From contig JAPLJL010000023.1 of assembly GCA_026388615.1 (NCBI GenBank), positions 1-24,993 on the forward strand: 24,993 nt of DNA. Reading direction: 5' to 3'. This document shows positions 7,280 to 15,228 of this stretch, one piece after another. Made by a program: the position numbers and the translations under genes. Source of the DNA: Pseudomonadota bacterium (GTDB lineage: Bacteria > Desulfobacterota > JAPLJL01). The stretch's first letter is position 1. Each line of letters begins with the position of its first letter. A model generated the notes under the pieces. The model made no database searches. It saw only the letters and a list, made by a program, of their open reading frames with translations, and was not told the origin of the DNA.

Positions 7280-8329
7280 ATGAAAGGCGCAAAGGTCGTC
7301 CTGGGCGGCCTGCACGTCTTTTTCCGGGAAGCCGAGGCGGCCGGGCACGCGGACGCGCTCTTAGTCGGGGAGGCCGAGAAGGTCTGGGACCGGCTCCTGG
7401 ACGATTTTCTGGATGGCCGCCTGGAACGGCGCTACCAGGCGGAAAGCCCGCACGATCTTTCCGGATTGCCCCGTCCGCGCCTCGATCTCTTAAATCATCG
7501 GGCCTACTCCTTTGCCAACGTAATGGAGACCGGGCGGGGGTGCCCCCACCACTGCCAATACTGCTCGGTCACGGCCTACTGGGGAAACCGCTACCGCTTC
7601 CGTCCCATTCCGGAGGTAGTCGAAGAAATGGCCGCGATGCCGCCGGGGGTCGTTACTTTCGTGGATGACAATATTTTCGGTAATCCCGCCCGTGCCCGCG
7701 AGCTGCTCCTGGCGATCAAGCCCCTGGGCCGGCGCTGGCAGGCCCAGAGTGATCTTCGGGTGGCACGCGACCCTGAGCTTCTGCGCCTGGCCGTGGAATC
7801 CGGCTGCGAGTGGCTTTTCATCGGCCTGGAAAGCACCGATCCCGAAAATTTAAAGGCGGTGGGCAAGCGCGAACTCAACCTGGCGGGTGAATTTTCCTCA
7901 TCCCTAACGGCGCTCCGCCGGGCCGGGATCAAGATTTTTGGTTCCTTCATTTTGGGCATGGATCACGACGATGTCTCGGTTTTCGCTCGGACCGTCCGGT
8001 TCTGCATCGAGAACAAGCTCGAGGGGGCCAATTTCTACATATTTACGCCCTATCCCGGGACGCCGCTCTTTGACCAGATGGAGAGCGCGGGCCGGCTTCT
8101 CCACCGGGACTGGTCTAAGTACGACTCGAACCACGTGGTTTTCCGTCCGCAGCGCATGACCCCGGAGGAACTCATGCGGGGTTATCTCTGGACCTATCGG
8201 AATTTCTATTCGTTCGGCTCCATCTGGAAGCGGGTTCTCCGGCCCCGCCGCGATCTGGGCCCGGTGCTTGCCTCCAACCTGGGGCGGCGGATGAACTACC
8301 GGCGTTTCGCGGAAGGCTGCCGGGATTAA
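7280..8329 (+). CDS. Radical SAM protein, 5'-truncated (B12-binding domain broken)
   Basis: The frame encodes the second half of a cobalamin-binding domain (VVLGGLHVFFREAEAAGHADALLVGEAE) followed by a complete radical SAM core with RGCPHHCQYCS, where Cys88, Cys92 and Cys95 would hold the 4Fe-4S cluster. Later segments VDDNIFGNPARAREL, IGLESTDPENLKAVGK and NFYIFTPYPGTPLFDQME are family hallmarks. The ATG at 7280 has no ribosome-binding site, and an in-frame TTG lies at 7262. The true N-terminus lies in another frame just upstream, so this is best read as the 3' part of a damaged gene of about 440 codons. If the break is an assembly error, the gene would be whole. Family members do B12-dependent methylation or related radical chemistry; the substrate is unknown. 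Confidence 0.78.
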   Translation: MKGAKVVLGGLHVFFREAEAAGHADALLVGEAEKVWDRLLDDFLDGRLERRYQAESPHDLSGLPRPRLDLLNHRAYSFANVMETGRGCPHHCQYCSVTAYWGNRYRFRPIPEVVEEMAAMPPGVVTFVDDNIFGNPARARELLLAIKPLGRRWQAQSDLRVARDPELLRLAVESGCEWLFIGLESTDPENLKAVGKRELNLAGEFSSSLTALRRAGIKIFGSFILGMDHDDVSVFARTVRFCIENKLEGANFYIFTPYPGTPLFDQMESAGRLLHRDWSKYDSNHVVFRPQRMTPEELMRGYLWTYRNFYSFGSIWKRVLRPRRDLGPVLASNLGRRMNYRRFAEGCRD

Positions 8330-8427
8330 ACCTGACGGCAAATCGCGGAGGAATATCCCCCCACCGTTTCTTTCCACCCGTTCCGCTTGATATAAATACG
8401 AAAAATATATTTGTTATTCCCTGATAC

Positions 8428-8512
8428 TTTGTAGTCGCCCGATTTACGTGTCCCGTCACCGGGCGGGATCGGGCGATTTTGAAACCCGCCGATTAATCGG
8501 CAGACTACAAAA
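8428..8512. repeat. Palindromic intergenic repeat, copy A
   Basis: The element begins TTTGTAGTCGCCCGATT and ends GATTAATCGGCAGACTACAAA, so its ends are imperfect inverted repeats of about 18 bases. Similar full-length copies lie at 15100 and 23019. All are intergenic. It may form a long hairpin. It resembles REP or MITE-like non-autonomous elements and has no coding capacity. Confidence 0.7.
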
Positions 8513-8561
8513 AAATCCGCCCGAGAGAGACGGAGGAAACGATTCAACCGCTTTTTTCGGG

Positions 8562-9062
8562 TTAAAAGCTGTAGCGGAAGTTGAGGTAAACGCAGTCGTT
8601 CTGGGAGAAGTAACCGAAGATACTGTGCTGGGGTCCGTTCAGAAATGCCGCCCCCAGCGCGAGAGTCATCGAGTCCGTCAGGCTGTAATTCACCAAAAAA
8701 TCGATCAGATAATCATGGAACGCCAGGTTATAGGAAGCCCGGAGCTCAGGCTGGTACTGGCCTTCATCACCAAAAGAGGCCCGGGAAAAAAACACTAGAC
8801 TGGGCATGGATTCCTTGGCCACGTAAAGGCCGATCGGGGCGCCATTGACTGGATTAAGGGTTCTCTGATTCCAGTCCAGAATCAGGTTTTCCAGGATTTG
8901 AAAGTTTATATAGTACCGACCGTCAAAGAGTCGGTCCGCCCCCAGGCTGATCTGGAGAAAAGGCTTCCGGGTGATGGAATAATCCTCGTTCAAGAAGGAA
9001 AACTTTTCCCAGTGGGCGGTTTCGGCCCGGATCCCAAAACCGTGGATATAAATCCTGCCACG
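8562..9062 (-). pseudogene. C-terminal fragment of DUF1302-like outer-membrane protein (frame-disrupted)
   Basis: In this frame the protein reads HGFGIRAETAHWEKFSFL...RKPFLQISLGADRLFDGRYYINFQ, the pattern of the C-terminal half of DUF1302-type beta-barrels. It ends in a beta strand with terminal phenylalanine (LNFRYSF), the usual outer-membrane insertion signal. Alternating hydrophobic strands run throughout. The frame can be extended to a TTG-type start at 9089, but it has no signal peptide of its own. It is continued upstream by the fragment at 8923-9876 in another frame. Together they form one broken gene. Confidence 0.68.
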
Positions 9063-9876
9063 TATAAAGATAACTGAAACTGAAATCAAATCCGGCCCCG
9101 CTCCCGGAAACGCGGAAGCCGCCTTCCCCGTTTTTAGGGAAGGTTTGGGGGAATTTGTTGTTTTCTATGCTGAGTGAGCCATTCTGAAAATCGGCCAGGG
9201 CGTCCCGGGCGGTTTGAGGCCAGGTATCCGCAGGGTGCTTTTGCAGATAATCATGGATGAACCGGGGGTTGATCAGAGACCAGTTATCGCCGGCCGGGGG
9301 CAGCCGGACCGATTGATAAAAGGGAAGATAAACCCCCTCGACATTGAAGTCACCCAGGTAATATCTGGCCCGGGCCATCGGAACCGGGACCTTGATAAAT
9401 TCCTTTTCCGTAAAGATAAAATCCCGGAGATCCGGAGGATTCAGATTGTCGGTGGGACTGATATCGGCCCGGCCCCAGCGGGCGACCTGTTTCCCCAGTC
9501 TTAAATCAAGTTTGCCCAGGGTAATGTCGGTATAGGCCTCGAAAAGCTCGAGGTCGTAATAATTCGTAAAATAACCGACCTCATCGGCAAAAACCTTGTA
9601 GGAAGCCCGAGCCGAGATAGTCCAGCGGAGGCGGGATCCGGGATTAAAATCTCCCTTGAGAAAAACACCGTTCCGAAGTCCATAATCGGACTTCTGCGGA
9701 TTGTCATGGGAAGTATCCACGTTCAGCCGGCTGTGGAAAAATCCTCCCACGTGGGCACTGGATTCGGAGGAGGGAGCTGATGAAGTTTCCGCAGACTCTC
9801 CGGCCTGGGCGTAATTCGCGAAAAGGGCCCCGGCGGCAATCAACAGAATTCCTGGGATTATTCGAGATAATTTCAT
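8923..9876 (-). pseudogene. N-terminal part of DUF1302-like outer-membrane protein (frame-disrupted)
   Basis: From Met9876 there is a Sec signal peptide (MKLSRIIPGILLIAAGALFA...AQA). Barrel-like strands follow, with family hallmarks: SDYGLRNGVFLKGDF, DITLGKLDLRLGKQVARWGRAD, SPTDNLNPPDLRDF and MARARYYLGDFNVEGVYLP. After about YLYTWQD (near 9045) this frame turns into non-barrel sequence, while the true C-terminal half continues in the overlapping frame ending at 8562. Sequence between YLYTWQD and GFGIRAE seems short for the family, so an internal deletion with frame loss is likely. The preferred start has GGAAAG upstream; an upstream in-frame ATG at 9903 would put residues before the signal peptide. 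The DUF1302 family is implicated in outer-membrane passage of hydrophobic compounds and often accompanies orphan TRAP-like binding proteins. Confidence 0.7.
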
Positions 9877-10049
9877 CTTTCCATCTATTATAATCGTGGG
9901 CATGGCCGGGGGATAGAGAATGGCGGCAGGCGGAGAGGAAGACTTCCCTTTCCTTTTTGTTCTTATTACCTTAGCCTAGAATAAAGTTTTACCGCCTCCA
10001 GCGAATCGGGATTTTTTTATTTTCGGCCAACAAATATCGGGAGGTAAAA

Positions 10050-11135
10050 GTGGATATTTATGAGGAATTACAGAAGGTTCTTGACGCGCACCCGACCGGG
10101 GCGCCGAAATCAAAAATCTTTGATGAAATCCTCCGCCTGACCTTCACCCCCGAGGAAGCAGCCATCGCGAGCAAAATGTGCTTTTCCCCGCGCAGTATTG
10201 AGAGCATCAGCGCCGCCACCGGCGTGGAGCCGAAAAAACTCGAAGAGATGCTGGAGGCCATGGCCAACAAGATGGCGATTTTCTCCAACGAAAAAGGCGG
10301 GCAGCGCCTTTACGGCCTTATCCCGACCATTCCCGGGTTGTTTGAGTTCCCCTTCATGAAAGGCGGGGGAACACCCCGGCTGAAAAAGCTCGGCCAACTC
10401 TGGGAGAAATACCACCACGAGGCGATGGGGGCGGCCTTTGGGGCCACCAGCACCCCGCTGACCCGGGTAGTAACCGTGGGAAAAGCTTTGACTTCTCAGA
10501 ACCAGGCCCATCCCTACGAGGAAGTGGCGAATATCATTAAAAACGCGGAGACCATCGCCCTGGCCGAGTGCGCCTGCCGGTCCAGCCTCAACCACTGCGA
10601 TAAGCCCAAGGACGTCTGCCTCATCTTTGAATCGCCGGCGAAATTCCTGATCGCGCGCGGCTACGCCCGCGGCATTAGCAAGGAAGAAGCCATGAAAGTG
10701 CTCGACCGGGCCGAAAAAGCCGGGCTCGTTCACACCAGCAACAACAGCTCCGACAAAGCTTTCCTGATCTGCAACTGCTGTCCGTGCTGCTGCACTATTC
10801 TCCGCGGCCGCAGCCAGCTCCATCTCCCCCACGCTTTCGCAACCAGCGCCTTTATCCCCCGGGTGGACCCGAAGGATTGCAACGGCTGCGGGATCTGCGC
10901 GGAGGAGCGCTGCCCGATGCGGGCGATCGAAATGCGCAACGACGTCGCGGTGATCATCCCCGACAAATGCATCGGCTGCGGCCTCTGCGTGACCGGCTGC
11001 CCTGCCGAAGCAATCGTCCTCGAAAACCGCCCTGCGCCTTCGCACGAGATCTGCGCGAGCGGCACCGAAATGGGGATGAAGATCCTGCAGGAAAAAGGCA
11101 AGCTCGAGGAATACGTCGAAATCATGAAGCGCTGA
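10050..11135 (+). CDS. 4Fe-4S dicluster protein with N-terminal winged-helix-like region and CxCR/CxCCxCCC domain
   Basis: The 361-residue protein starts at GTG with GGGAGGT 6 bases upstream, which decides the start. Residues 15-95 look like a winged-helix region (FTPEEAAIASKM...ISAATGVEPKKLEEMLEAMANK) ending YGLIPTIPGLFE, as in the protein at 1746-3044. CACR lies at 174-177 with Cys183 and Cys190, and CNCCPCCC at 241-248. The two ferredoxin motifs are CNGCGICAEERCP (277-289, with four rather than three residues before the last Cys) and CIGCGLCVTGCP (307-318). No signal peptide is present, so unlike its paralog it should be cytoplasmic. A DedA gene follows 64 bases later. It is probably an electron carrier or redox sensor; the partner is unknown. 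Confidence 0.86.
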   Translation: MDIYEELQKVLDAHPTGAPKSKIFDEILRLTFTPEEAAIASKMCFSPRSIESISAATGVEPKKLEEMLEAMANKMAIFSNEKGGQRLYGLIPTIPGLFEFPFMKGGGTPRLKKLGQLWEKYHHEAMGAAFGATSTPLTRVVTVGKALTSQNQAHPYEEVANIIKNAETIALAECACRSSLNHCDKPKDVCLIFESPAKFLIARGYARGISKEEAMKVLDRAEKAGLVHTSNNSSDKAFLICNCCPCCCTILRGRSQLHLPHAFATSAFIPRVDPKDCNGCGICAEERCPMRAIEMRNDVAVIIPDKCIGCGLCVTGCPAEAIVLENRPAPSHEICASGTEMGMKILQEKGKLEEYVEIMKR

Positions 11136-11165
11136 ACCATAACCGATCGGAAAGCCAGATCCTTC

Positions 11166-11182
11166 TCCCGCCCGAGGCGGGA
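11166..11182. repeat. Small GC hairpin between 4Fe-4S gene and dedA
   Basis: TCCCGCC pairs with GGCGGGA across a CGA loop. No T-run follows on the plus strand, so it is not a convincing terminator. It may reduce read-through into the DedA gene or be an intergenic repeat remnant. Confidence 0.4.
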
Positions 11183-11199
11183 TCAGGATGACATTTTAA

Positions 11200-11841
11200 A
11201 TGGAATATTTAAAAGACCTGATCGAGATTTTCTTCCATATCGATAAGCACCTGGGCACCGTGATCCAGATGTTCGGGATCTGGACCTACCTGATCCTCTT
11301 TGTCACGATCTTTTCCGAAACCGGCCTGGTGGTCACGCCCTTTCTCCCTGGGGATTCCCTCCTTTTCGCCGCGGGCAGTATCGCGGCCCTCGGGTCCCTC
11401 AACCCGCATTCCCTTTTCCTCCTGCTGACCGTCGCCGCGGTAGCGGGAAACATGGTCAACTACACAATCGGGAAATTCATCGGGCCCAAGATCTTCGCCC
11501 GGGAGGATGTCCGTTTCCTGAACAAAAAATACCTGGACCAAGCCCACGCTTTTTATGAAAAACACGGGGGCAAGGCCGTGATTATCGCCCGCTTCGCCCC
11601 CATCATCCGCACCTTTGTGCCCTTCGTGGCCGGAATCGCCAAAATGACCTATCTCCGGTATTCCATTTACAACATTGTCAGCAGCGTTGCCTGGGTCGCG
11701 CTTTTCATTTACGCCGGTTATTACTTCGGAACCATCCCGGTGGTGCAGAAACACTTCTCCCTCGTAATCATGGCCATCATTGTTATTTCGCTGGTGCCCG
11801 CGGTTTGGGGATACCTCAAAGCCAGAAAAGGAACAAATTAA
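11200..11841 (+). CDS. DedA family membrane protein
   Basis: The 213-residue integral membrane protein has the DedA signature FSETGLVVTPFLPGDSLLF (38-56) and the second re-entrant motif ARFAPIIRTFVPFVAGIAKM, with about five or six hydrophobic segments. DedA proteins include undecaprenyl-phosphate and phosphatidylethanolamine transporters (UptA, YqjA/YghB types) and support envelope homeostasis. Which lipid this one handles cannot be told from sequence. The length is normal. An AGGA ribosome-binding site lies about 10 bases before the ATG. It follows the 4Fe-4S gene in the same direction, but the link may be only positional. Confidence 0.88.
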   Translation: MEYLKDLIEIFFHIDKHLGTVIQMFGIWTYLILFVTIFSETGLVVTPFLPGDSLLFAAGSIAALGSLNPHSLFLLLTVAAVAGNMVNYTIGKFIGPKIFAREDVRFLNKKYLDQAHAFYEKHGGKAVIIARFAPIIRTFVPFVAGIAKMTYLRYSIYNIVSSVAWVALFIYAGYYFGTIPVVQKHFSLVIMAIIVISLVPAVWGYLKARKGTN

Positions 11842-12364
11842 TCACTTCCGTCACCTTTTCCAACCCGTCTGCCCTGAGCAAAAGGAAGAGTCTCCCGGGT
11901 AGGTCGAAGCGAACCCCACACCTTTGGTGGGGCACGCAAAGCATCTTTAAAAGACTACTCATTATTGTTTTCTTTGGTATTACCGGAGGCCGGGGGGCTA
12001 TCGCATGGCGCGCGGAGTATCCCAAACTTCGCCCGTTTAGCTTACTTCTTCGCCAAAGCATTTTTTTCTTTTTGGGGGGTTGGTCTCGCTCCCCAAATAA
12101 TGTGTGCGATCACGTAATCCCGGGCGGCGGGCTCGCTAAGCCTCGCCTTCGTTGAAGAATATCCAAGGTTCATCGAGTTTATCGAAGCTGGTCTATAAAG
12201 AATTTGTGTCGCGAGGACCAACCCCCCGGGCTTCCTTAAAACCCAACACCTAACATCTGTTTTTTATTACCAATCCCTTACGCCTCACGTTTCACGCTTT
12301 ACGCCTAAAAGAGTGCGCGGAGCGAAAGCCCCAAAAAAAAAGAAAAAAAGGAGCTCTTTGCCGC
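11842..12364. other. Gene-free stretch with degenerate intergenic repeats
   Basis: I see no coding sequence with a ribosome-binding site or protein character. The segment holds fragments of dispersed elements (for example CCCTGAGC followed later by GTCGAAGCGA near 11870-11915), a small CCACACC/GGTGTGG-type hairpin near 11915, and a run of related short phrases (CACGTTTCACGCTTTACGCC near 12277). An A-rich tract of about 18 bases precedes the convergent minus-strand gene's end. It looks like an accumulation site for intergenic repeats. Confidence 0.5.
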
Positions 12365-12754
12365 CTACAAGCCTTGACGCCGTTTGAGGGCAGCGAGGGA
12401 TTCCGCCGTAAGCTCCTCGTCGGTTTTGAAAAGCTCCGGGTGCTCATAATGCAGCTCTGTGATCTGCCGCATTAAATCGTAGCGGTATTCATTCGGCCAT
12501 TCGCATTTCCCGGGACAGCTGGGGACCAGGTGATAGCCGCAATAAATATTGCTGAAGGCAACCCTGACGCTGATTTTCCCGGCGCAGATGGGGCAAGCCA
12601 GCTTGGGATCAGGCCCGCCGGCAACGGTAACCGGAGCGGGAGCGGAGACGGGGGGCGGGGCGGTGATTTTCTTCGGCCGGGATTTATTTTCTCCGGCCTG
12701 CTTTTTTGCCGAACCTTCCTTCTTCGCCGCGCTTCTTTTTTTAGTGCTCTTCAT
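12365..12754 (-). CDS. Small hypothetical protein, basic low-complexity N-terminus and cysteine cluster
   Basis: I do not recognise this 129-residue protein. Residues 1-30 are Lys/Ala-rich, 31-50 are Pro/Ala/Val-rich and probably disordered. A compact cysteine module follows: CPIC at 54-57, Cys72-Gly-Tyr-His, Cys80 and Cys84, spaced like a zinc ribbon. The C-terminus (EYRYDLMRQITELHYEHPELFK) looks helical. It may bind zinc or nucleic acid, but this is only a guess from composition. No Shine-Dalgarno site is seen. It is transcribed alone on the minus strand, downstream of a terminator that closes the radical SAM operon. Confidence 0.6.
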   Translation of the reverse strand: MKSTKKRSAAKKEGSAKKQAGENKSRPKKITAPPPVSAPAPVTVAGGPDPKLACPICAGKISVRVAFSNIYCGYHLVPSCPGKCEWPNEYRYDLMRQITELHYEHPELFKTDEELTAESLAALKRRQGL

Positions 12755-12800
12755 ATTTTTAATACTTATCTGAATGAAAGGATAAAGGCAACACCTCTAA

Positions 12801-12828
12801 ATAAAAGGGAGCCAGTTTAATGGCTCCC
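12801..12828 (-). terminator. Terminator after radical SAM operon
   Basis: On the minus strand GGGAGCCA pairs with TGGCTCCC across a 6-base loop, followed by TTTTAT. It lies about 120 bases past the radical SAM stop codon and before the small hypothetical gene. Confidence 0.65.
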
Positions 12829-12834
12829 CTATTT

Positions 12835-12903
12835 AGCCCGATAAATCGGGCAACTACAATAATCTCAGACTCCCTTACTTAGCCCGATCCTGCCCTGGAC
12901 GGG
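12835..12903. repeat. Palindromic intergenic repeat, copy B (degenerate)
   Basis: AGCCCGATAAATCGGGC followed by AACTACA is the conserved end of the repeat family. A second AGCCCGAT and a CGGG block about 40 bases on mark a damaged remainder. Confidence 0.55.
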
Positions 12904-12949
12904 AAAAGTAATTCAGGCGGTTATGTTAAGTTCAGATTGCCCTTATCAA

Positions 12950-14365
12950 TCAGGCCGGGCTTTTCGAGGCCTTCCCCAGCCGGATCCCCTTGAGGTAGGA
13001 GAGATATTCCTGATTGACCCCGCCGAATTTTCTCACGATGGCCCGGGCCTTCATCTTGATCACGGCGCTCTCCAGCGAATTGTAACTGAGCCGGGCAAAA
13101 ACCGAGGAAGCCTTCTCTTGAGCGGTCTCGAAGAAAACGTTGATCCCGTCATTCATGATATTCAGGTAGGAATAAAAATCCTGATAGGCCTCGAGCATCC
13201 CATCCTGGAGTTCGGAGGGAGGCAGAACCCGGGGCTGGAAAACCGCGTGCATCCCGTCGTAATAACTCCACATCCGGTGGAGGAGACGGTTCTCCTGCTC
13301 GAGTTTCTTGAACAGCTGAGTTCCCGGCAGGGGGGTCAAAATCATGAACTGAACCGAGGAAATATGGTTTTCCCGGCAGAAAGCGGACGTCTCCTCAAAA
13401 ACCTTGGGGGTATCCTCGTCGCTCCCGAACATGAACATCCCGTGGATGTTGATCTTGTGCTTATGGAAAATGCGGATGGCCTTCTCCACGTCCTCCCGGG
13501 TCTGTTTTTTCTTCATGGCCGCCAGGGTTTCCGAATTTATGGATTCGAAGCCGACGTAGACCCGGTTACAGCCGGTGCGGCGCATCTTGGCCACCAGATC
13601 CGGATCCTGGGTGACGTCGGCCCGGACCTGGGCGGACCAGTGGAGCTTGACCTTGGACGCGATCATCTGATCCAGCAGGGCGTGGGTCCGCTTGCGGTTG
13701 GCAGTGAAGTTGTCGTCGTAGAAAAAGACCTGCCGGGTGGGAGCCTGGGCCAGCTCTTCCATCACCCTCTCCACCGAAGTAGCCCGGTAGCCCCGGCCGA
13801 ACATCTCGGTCACAGAGCAGAAGTTGCAGCCGAAGGGACATCCCCGGGAGGTGATGACCGGCGTGATCTTAAGTTTCCGGTGCCCCACCAGCAGGGAAAA
13901 ATCCGGGACCGGAACATCATCCAGGTTTTCGATCCGGGAACCGGTTACGATTTTCTGGTCGCTCCCGTATTTGACCAGGTCGGCGATGATCCCCTCCCCT
14001 TCCCCGACCACCACGTTATCGGCGAAGGGAGCGGCCTCCTCCGGCAGGAAGGAAGGATGAATCCCCCCGATGATCACCCGGGAGCCCGGGTTGAGCGCCC
14101 GGAATTTCTGGGCGAGCTCGTAACCGCGCTCGGCCGTGGGGGTGAGCAGGGAAAGCAGCAGGTAATCCGCCTTCAGGTCGCTCATGGTCAAATCCCGGCC
14201 GAGAAGATTCTCGTTCATGACCTTGACCTCGTAGCCAGCCCGTTTCAGGATGGTTCCCAGGTAAAGCGTTCCCATCAGGGGCAGGCGCAGATATTCCGCA
14301 AAAACGTTGGCCGGCACCCCCCGGGGTTCAACGATTATTATTTGTTTACCCATTTGTTTTCCCAT
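12950..14365 (-). CDS. B12-binding domain radical SAM protein
   Basis: The 471-residue protein has an N-terminal cobalamin-binding type domain (about 1-145: LPLMGTLYLGTILKRAGYEV, VIIGGIHPSFLPEEA, VVVGEGEG), then a radical SAM core with SRGCPFGCNFCS (Cys176, Cys180, Cys183). YDDNFTANRKRTHALLDQM, YVGFESINSETLAAMKKK and LTPLPGTQLFKKLE follow. It resembles the hopanoid/lipid-modifying and methylating B12 radical SAM group broadly; the substrate cannot be assigned. The open frame reaches a TTG at 14383, but the ATG at 14365 has GGAGG about 10 bases upstream and is chosen. It overlaps the end of the upstream membrane-protein gene by about 20 bases, so the two are translationally coupled. It gives an intact reference for the broken relative at 7111-8329. 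Confidence 0.88.
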   Translation of the reverse strand: MGKQMGKQIIIVEPRGVPANVFAEYLRLPLMGTLYLGTILKRAGYEVKVMNENLLGRDLTMSDLKADYLLLSLLTPTAERGYELAQKFRALNPGSRVIIGGIHPSFLPEEAAPFADNVVVGEGEGIIADLVKYGSDQKIVTGSRIENLDDVPVPDFSLLVGHRKLKITPVITSRGCPFGCNFCSVTEMFGRGYRATSVERVMEELAQAPTRQVFFYDDNFTANRKRTHALLDQMIASKVKLHWSAQVRADVTQDPDLVAKMRRTGCNRVYVGFESINSETLAAMKKKQTREDVEKAIRIFHKHKINIHGMFMFGSDEDTPKVFEETSAFCRENHISSVQFMILTPLPGTQLFKKLEQENRLLHRMWSYYDGMHAVFQPRVLPPSELQDGMLEAYQDFYSYLNIMNDGINVFFETAQEKASSVFARLSYNSLESAVIKMKARAIVRKFGGVNQEYLSYLKGIRLGKASKSPA

Positions 14366-14840
14366 CTTGATCAAACCTCCCAACTAATAGTAGGCAGATA
14401 CCGAATAAAACCAAGGATATCGGCCAAAGTTTAGAATCCGCCGAAAACGCCAGAATAAAAACCAGGGAAAGAAAAATCAGAAAGAGGGCGATGAAAATAA
14501 AGATTCCCCGCTTCTTCCCGAAAATAACCGGGGCGAGAAAGGAGAGCCCCAGGAACCCGATGAACAGGGGCCAAGCATCGGTCAGAATGTTCCAGGAAGT
14601 GTAATTCAGGAAAAGGAAGAAGAAACTGATGCAGATGAAATAGGTCCCGATCCCCAACAGGACGATTTCGAAGCGCTGTTTCTTGAAATAAAGCAGGCAG
14701 AGTCCGGCCCCGACGATCAGGGGAAAAACCGGCCAGAGCTTCCAAACCCCGTGAAGATACTCGTAGGTATTCAGGAGCATGAGCGCGCCGCAGATGATGG
14801 AAATAATGGCCAGGGGCCGATAACGAAATTTGGTTTTCAT
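14346..14840 (-). CDS. Small polytopic membrane protein (LiaI/LiaF-like TM region or DUF5668 type)
   Basis: The 164-residue protein is almost entirely hydrophobic, with about six transmembrane segments (near 10-28, 36-52, 59-80, 88-106, 111-131, 136-153). Short basic loops (KKQRFE, GKKRG) separate them. The WP-P-hydrophobic pattern (KLWPVFPLIVGAGL, DAWPLFIGFLGLSFL, KLWPISLVLFGICLL) repeats three times, as in LiaF/DUF5668-type membrane domains. That indicates an internally repeated two-helix unit. The function is unknown. No good Shine-Dalgarno site is seen. The 3' end overlaps the radical SAM gene, so they form a two-gene operon. Confidence 0.72.
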   Translation of the reverse strand: MKTKFRYRPLAIISIICGALMLLNTYEYLHGVWKLWPVFPLIVGAGLCLLYFKKQRFEIVLLGIGTYFICISFFFLFLNYTSWNILTDAWPLFIGFLGLSFLAPVIFGKKRGIFIFIALFLIFLSLVFILAFSADSKLWPISLVLFGICLLLVGRFDQDGKTNG

Positions 14841-15099
14841 TTTGATAAACCCAAGGTGTTCTGGCGATGATTTTGTCGGAAAAATGAAGTCTGGGCCGGT
14901 TCACACTTGTGTCCTCAATTAAAACATAACTTACCAGAAACCCGAATAGTTATATAAATAATTAGTATTAAACGGTCTTTTTTACCTTTTTCCGGTAGTT
15001 TTCCAGCTGAGAATGGGCCGGACACCATGAGGATTTTCCGAATCAATTGCCCGAAATCTTCGGTTGAATTCGTCCTCCCATCTTTCCGGGCGGATTTTA

Positions 15100-15180
15100 T
15101 TGTAGCCTGCCGATTTACGTGTCCCGCTACTGAACGGGATCGGCGGGTTTTAAAGCAGCCCGATAAATCGGGCAACTGCA
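15100..15180. repeat. Palindromic intergenic repeat, copy C
   Basis: It starts TTGTAGCCTGCCGATTTACG and ends AGCCCGATAAATCGGGCAAC, with ends in inverted orientation. Its internal GTGTCCCG...ACGGGATCGG segment matches copy A. It is intergenic, just upstream of the promoter of acyl-CoA dehydrogenase 1. Confidence 0.7.
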
Positions 15181-15228
15181 GGGAAAGAGAAAACATCGAC
15201 TGTATTAGAAAAAATTTGCATAAGAACG

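Noticed and set aside
11805..12155. 116-codon frame overlapping the end of the DedA gene
   Set aside because: Its composition is erratic, and it runs through intergenic repeat fragments without a start signal.
12923..14434. Long plus-strand reading frame (503 codons) opposite the radical SAM gene
   Set aside because: It is the antisense shadow of a well-supported gene with CxxxCxxC and family motifs. Its own translation is His/Gly/Pro-rich with no recognisable domain and no ribosome-binding site.
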